Positions 61,208 to 64,000 of a stretch of DNA of 64,000 bases are shown here, piece after piece. The notes beneath the pieces are model-generated. The model did no database searches, was not told where the DNA came from, and saw nothing but the letters and a program-made list of their open reading frames with translations. Made by a program: the position numbers and the translations under genes. Source of the stretch: Paenibacillus chitinolyticus NBRC 15660 (GTDB taxonomy: Bacteria; Bacillota; Bacilli; Paenibacillales; NBRC-103111); contig NZ_BBJT01000008.1 of NCBI RefSeq assembly GCF_000739915.1, positions 62,001-126,000 of the forward strand, read 5' to 3'. Position 1 is the stretch's first letter, and every line of letters starts with the position of its first letter.

Positions 61208-61624
61208 ATGTACAGCCCCCCTTATCCCGTCTCGTATCCCTTCTGTCCCCCCGTGTTCGTATCGGCCGTTCACGGTTTGCCTGCCGGACCGGGCCTTTAT
61301 CCCCGGTTTCCGGAAAATCCCGGACCCGGATACCCGCCCGTCGAACCGAAGCAGTTGATCTCGTCAGCCACTTCTTTCCGCAAACTCCTCGCCGACGGCA
61401 ATGTGGTCCTCGCCCGGCTGTCCGACGAGCCGTTCGCCCGCCGGCTGATGATAGCGGCACAGGCCGGCCGCAAGCAGGAGGTCGACCGGCTCATGAAGGA
61501 CATCGCCATTTCTTCCGTCCTGTCTGCCCGCTACACCCCGAGCGGACTTATCGTGACCGTGACTCCCGGCGTTCAAGACCCCGCATGCTGCGTCCTTACG
61601 ATGTCCCTGAAGTGGGGACAGTAA
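61208..61624 (+). CDS. Small Pro-rich protein, function unknown
   Basis: 138 residues. The N-terminal 45 residues are rich in Pro, Tyr and Phe (MYSPPYPVSYPFCPPVF); the C-terminal 90 form a compact helix-strand domain (FRKLLADGNVVLARLSDEP, SARYTPSGLIVTVTPG). AAAAGGAG lies ten bases before the ATG. The Pro/Tyr-rich start resembles spore-surface proteins, but this is only a resemblance. Confidence 0.65.
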   Translation: MYSPPYPVSYPFCPPVFVSAVHGLPAGPGLYPRFPENPGPGYPPVEPKQLISSATSFRKLLADGNVVLARLSDEPFARRLMIAAQAGRKQEVDRLMKDIAISSVLSARYTPSGLIVTVTPGVQDPACCVLTMSLKWGQ

Positions 61625-61754
61625 GGTTCAGGCAGCATGAAGACAAAGCAGGCCGGAGGGTTCCCGTAGGCTTCGGGCTTGCGGGCATGGATGCCACTCT
61701 TGCATCCCCGTCCGGACGTCTGCGGCTTTGGCCAGGCGGCTCGCGGTCGGTCCG

Positions 61755-61870
61755 GGCAGCTTTCAATCCGGCTCGGTGCCCGGGCCTCGCAGCTCTCGGC
61801 TGGACCAACGCCGTACCCGGCAGCTCTCGGTTGGACCGACGCCCGACCCCACAGCTTGCGGCCCGGGCTA
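61755..61870. repeat. Degenerate ~32-bp tandem repeat
   Basis: Three to four imperfect units containing (G/C)CAGCT(C/T)TCGG.TGGACC.ACGCC, for example at 61788-61818 and 61819-61850. No coding use is apparent. Confidence 0.5.
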
Positions 61871-61986
61871 ATGCCGCGCCTGTAGGCGGTCTCCGCGTCC
61901 GGCCCGGACCACCGAGACGCGGCCCCATGCACTGCGCGCCCCGGGCCGGACGCGATGCGGAAACGAACCGCACCGCCGCGCAAACC

Positions 61987-62020
61987 AAAAGGACCGGAGG
62001 CGAACACACCTCCGGTCCTT
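61987..62020 (-). terminator. Terminator of the epimerase gene
   Basis: AAGGACCGGAGG and CCTCCGGTCCTT form a 12-bp stem (61989-62020); on the minus strand it is followed by a short T run. It lies 17 bases after the stop. Confidence 0.8.
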
Positions 62021-62036
62021 CTATCAACTGGCGCGC

Positions 62037-62900
62037 TTAGTTCCCTTGCGCCAGACTGGCTTTAAACCCTTCGCGCCAGCTCGGGTACACGGGCTCCCAG
62101 CCGTATTCGCGCCGGGCCTTGGCGTTGGACGCCCCTCGTTCGCCCCGGCCTTGGCCCGGCTGGAACTCCGGCTCGGGGGCTCCGAGCGCCGAAGCGTAAG
62201 CGGGCAGCCAGAGCGTGCCCGGGGCCGGCTCGTCGTCCACGATGTTGACCGCCCCCGAGGGCCACCCCAGCGCAGCAACCGCGGCCAACGCGGCATCCTC
62301 CACGTGAAGCAAGGAGCTGACGCCTTCGGTCGCCTTCACTTCGCCGCTGCGAACCTTGCCGGCGACGGCCCCGTCCCGGGCATACCAGGTTCCGGGGCCG
62401 TACAGCAGCCCGTAACGCAGAATGACGGACTCCGGCATCTCCGCCGCCGCACGCTCCAGTGCGGCTACGCCGTCCACCGTCGTCTTTCTCGGCTCCGGCG
62501 CCTCCAGATCAAGAGGCACGTCTTCCCCGGCAGGCCCTTCCCCCGGCTCATACATCCACGAAATGCTCTGGGCAATCATTTTCCTGACACCCGCCTCCCG
62601 TGCGGCGTCCACCAGATTGCGCGTGCCCTGCTTCCTGATCCGGGCGTTCTCTTCCAGATTATAGCCGCTAAGCGCCGTAAGCTGATGAATCACGACCTCG
62701 GGCCGCACCCTCCGAAGCTGCGCAATCAGTCCTTCCCGGTCGAAGGCATCCGCCTCCACCGGTACTCCCCCTTGCGCCAGCACCGCTTCCTTCCCGGCTT
62801 CGCTGCGAACCATCGCGTATACGGTATGCCCTTCCTTTACCAGCAGCGGCAGCAAGAATCGTCCTATCGCTCCGGTAGCGCCTGCCACAAAAACATTCAT
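62037..62900 (-). CDS. NAD-dependent epimerase/dehydratase (extended SDR)
   Basis: 287 residues. Rossmann start VFVAGATGAIGRFLLPLL (GxxGxxG), a middle MIAQSISWMYEPGEG (Ser and Tyr region) and a later LRYGLLYGPGTWY. The canonical YxxxK is not clearly seen, so it may bind nucleotide without classical SDR catalysis. GAGGGCTGGAG precedes the ATG. Confidence 0.85.
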   Translation of the reverse strand: MNVFVAGATGAIGRFLLPLLVKEGHTVYAMVRSEAGKEAVLAQGGVPVEADAFDREGLIAQLRRVRPEVVIHQLTALSGYNLEENARIRKQGTRNLVDAAREAGVRKMIAQSISWMYEPGEGPAGEDVPLDLEAPEPRKTTVDGVAALERAAAEMPESVILRYGLLYGPGTWYARDGAVAGKVRSGEVKATEGVSSLLHVEDAALAAVAALGWPSGAVNIVDDEPAPGTLWLPAYASALGAPEPEFQPGQGRGERGASNAKARREYGWEPVYPSWREGFKASLAQGN

Positions 62901-63057
62901 CTCCAGCCCTCCTGTACGAGTTCCCTAAGCAGGATTCTTTTCCCCTATTAAACAAAGGAAGGATCGTTTTCGTGACAGGTCAAACTTTTAAGGCCATCAA
63001 TCATTGAGGGGGTGAAAAATCAGCGGCACGTCCGCTATCGTGATTTTAGCCCTTCCG

Positions 63058-64000
63058 TTAGCTCTTTATCCGGTAAACTCGGGCCTCGTACGGCTTCATT
63101 TCGCAAGAAGAACCGTCCGGACCGTTCACCTTGTAATTCGCAAGAATCAGCTCTTTTTCCGCCGAAGCTATGGAGCCGGGCAGCGTGCAAACCGTACTCT
63201 GGTCCGAAATATTCAGCAGGATCAGCCATTTCTCGCCGTCCAACTCGCGCAGGAAAGCGTAAATCCGGTCATCCTCTTCCAGAAGAGGCTCGTAAGTCCC
63301 GTAGATCATCACCGGGTTTTCCTTGCGGAGGCGGATCAGCTTCTGATACGTGTAAAAAACGGAATCCGGATCGTCGAGCGCCTGCTCCACATTGATTTCC
63401 CGGAAATTCGGGTTCACCTTGATCCACGGAGTGCCCTCCGTAAAGCCGCCGTTGGCCGAGCCGTCCCACTGCACGGGAGTTCTCGAATTGTCTCTCGCCA
63501 GGTGCAGCAGGCTCCGGAAAACCTCCTGCGGATCTCGGCCTTTTTCCACTTCTTCCTTGTACTTGTTCTTTAACGCGATATCATTGTAATCCTCGATCGA
63601 ATCGAACCGCACTCCGGTCATGCCGATCTCTTCCCCCTGGTAGACGTAAGGCATTCCGGGAAGGGTGTGGAGCAGCACGGCAAAACATTTGGCCGATTGT
63701 ACGCGGTACTCCTTGTCGTTGCCAAACCGGGTGACAAGCCGGGTATGGTCATGGTTGTTCAGGAACTGGGAGTTCCAGCCCCGGCCCCACATGCCGTCGT
63801 ACCACCTTTTCTGAATCGCCTTGAACTTGTCCATCTCCCAGTGAGCCATATAATCGCAAACCTCGAAATGGAACAAGGTGTTGAGCTCGCCGCGTTCTTC
63901 GCCTACATAGAGCAGGCCGTCCTCCGGCGTCACAAACGGGATTTCCCCGACCGTAAAAACGTCGTAATGCTTCAGGACCCGCTCGTGCATTTCCTGCAAA
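63058..64000 (-). CDS. GH13 alpha-glucosidase/oligo-1,6-glucosidase (C-terminal part)
   Basis: The frame is open from the right window edge to a stop at 63058, so the N-terminal part lies outside. Visible GH13 motifs: the catalytic Glu in FTVGEIPFV, the Asp in FLNNHDHTRLVTRFG, then PGMPYVYQGEEIGM and NSRTPVQWD, and the C-terminal beta domain (LLNISDQ, YEARVYRI). This matches oligo-1,6-glucosidase/alpha-glucosidase proteins that cleave maltose or isomaltose-type oligosaccharides in the cytosol. Confidence 0.9.
   Translation of the reverse strand, partial: LQEMHERVLKHYDVFTVGEIPFVTPEDGLLYVGEERGELNTLFHFEVCDYMAHWEMDKFKAIQKRWYDGMWGRGWNSQFLNNHDHTRLVTRFGNDKEYRVQSAKCFAVLLHTLPGMPYVYQGEEIGMTGVRFDSIEDYNDIALKNKYKEEVEKGRDPQEVFRSLLHLARDNSRTPVQWDGSANGGFTEGTPWIKVNPNFREINVEQALDDPDSVFYTYQKLIRLRKENPVMIYGTYEPLLEEDDRIYAFLRELDGEKWLILLNISDQSTVCTLPGSIASAEKELILANYKVNGPDGSSCEMKPYEARVYRIKS

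Larger units (their letters stand above)
61625..62036. other. GC-rich intergenic region with degenerate repeats
   Basis: 412 bases. Contains the ~32-bp repeats at 61755-61870 and the terminator at 61987-62020. The open frames present are composition artefacts. Confidence 0.5.

Noticed and set aside
61573-62027. Overlapping open frames rich in Arg, Pro and Ala
   Set aside because: Very GC-rich repeat-bearing intergenic DNA; frames on both strands, no ribosome binding sites, no conserved motif.

Overview
The window looks like a chromosome segment of a Paenibacillus-type member of the Paenibacillaceae. Supporting signs are mid-50s GC with strong AGGAGG-type ribosome binding sites, YesM/YesN-style two-component sensing beside carbohydrate ABC transporters, AraC regulators with cupin domains, a secreted GH18 chitinase with CBM5/12 and fibronectin domains, and a KhtTU-type antiporter. 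The species cannot be named from the sequence alone.

Region 1 (1-26.8 kb) is the notable part. A long, almost gap-free minus-strand operon starts at 23269 and encodes a contractile injection apparatus. In transcription order it carries a 722-residue sheath candidate, an Hcp-like tube, a J-domain protein, two FHA proteins, an intact PP2C phosphatase, a PP2C-like/TPR membrane protein that has lost metal-binding residues, two baseplate candidates, a divergent Hsp70-like ATPase, a TssK/tail-fibre-anchor-like protein, a DcrB/EagR-like protein, a VgrG spike, three accessory proteins and a DUF4280 PAAR-like tip. It ends with a second VgrG that carries a nuclease-like toxin on a polyproline hinge, followed at once by a candidate immunity gene. 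Downstream lies an orphan duplicated VgrG hinge with another toxin end and immunity gene, resembling displaced effector tips of rhs/VgrG loci. Divergently transcribed is a VWA protein with an extracytoplasmic receptor and a cytosolic FHA-like tail, with a Hanks-type kinase converging on it. Kinase, VWA, phosphatase and FHA together recall the PpkA-PppA-Fha pathway of proteobacterial T6SS. No ClpV/AAA+ ATPase and no TssJLM are present, and the Hsp70/J pair is the only ATPase candidate for sheath recycling.

Region 2 (27-38.8 kb) is a carbohydrate-uptake and catabolism block. It has a binding-protein/two-permease ABC transporter with a YesM/YesN-like two-component system, followed by two Gfo/Idh/MocA dehydrogenases, an AraC-cupin regulator and a sugar-phosphate isomerase-like protein. 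The histidine kinase carries a striking insertion of about 185 residues, rich in Gly and Ala, in its ATP lid. Region 3 (38.9-42.6 kb) is an AT-rich island with an IS1182-type transposase remnant, a truncated copy of the nearby uronate-isomerase-like gene, a frameshifted small gene, a secreted papain-fold peptidase and a lipoprotein.

Region 4 (42.6-64 kb) is mostly housekeeping. It holds uronate isomerase-like and SDR genes with an AraC-cupin regulator, a YitT-type protein with an inserted linker beside a hexanucleotide repeat, KhtTU, an M24 peptidase, a HAD hydrolase and a MocR regulator. It continues with a haem-oxygenase-fold (putative di-iron) protein paired with a small protein, a tandem GDPD membrane protein, the chitinase, two GNAT acetyltransferases, a DUF4097 protein, a small Pro-rich protein, a nucleoside-diphosphate-sugar epimerase-like protein, and the C-terminal part of a GH13 alpha-glucosidase running off the right edge. 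No tRNA, rRNA or CRISPR array was seen.
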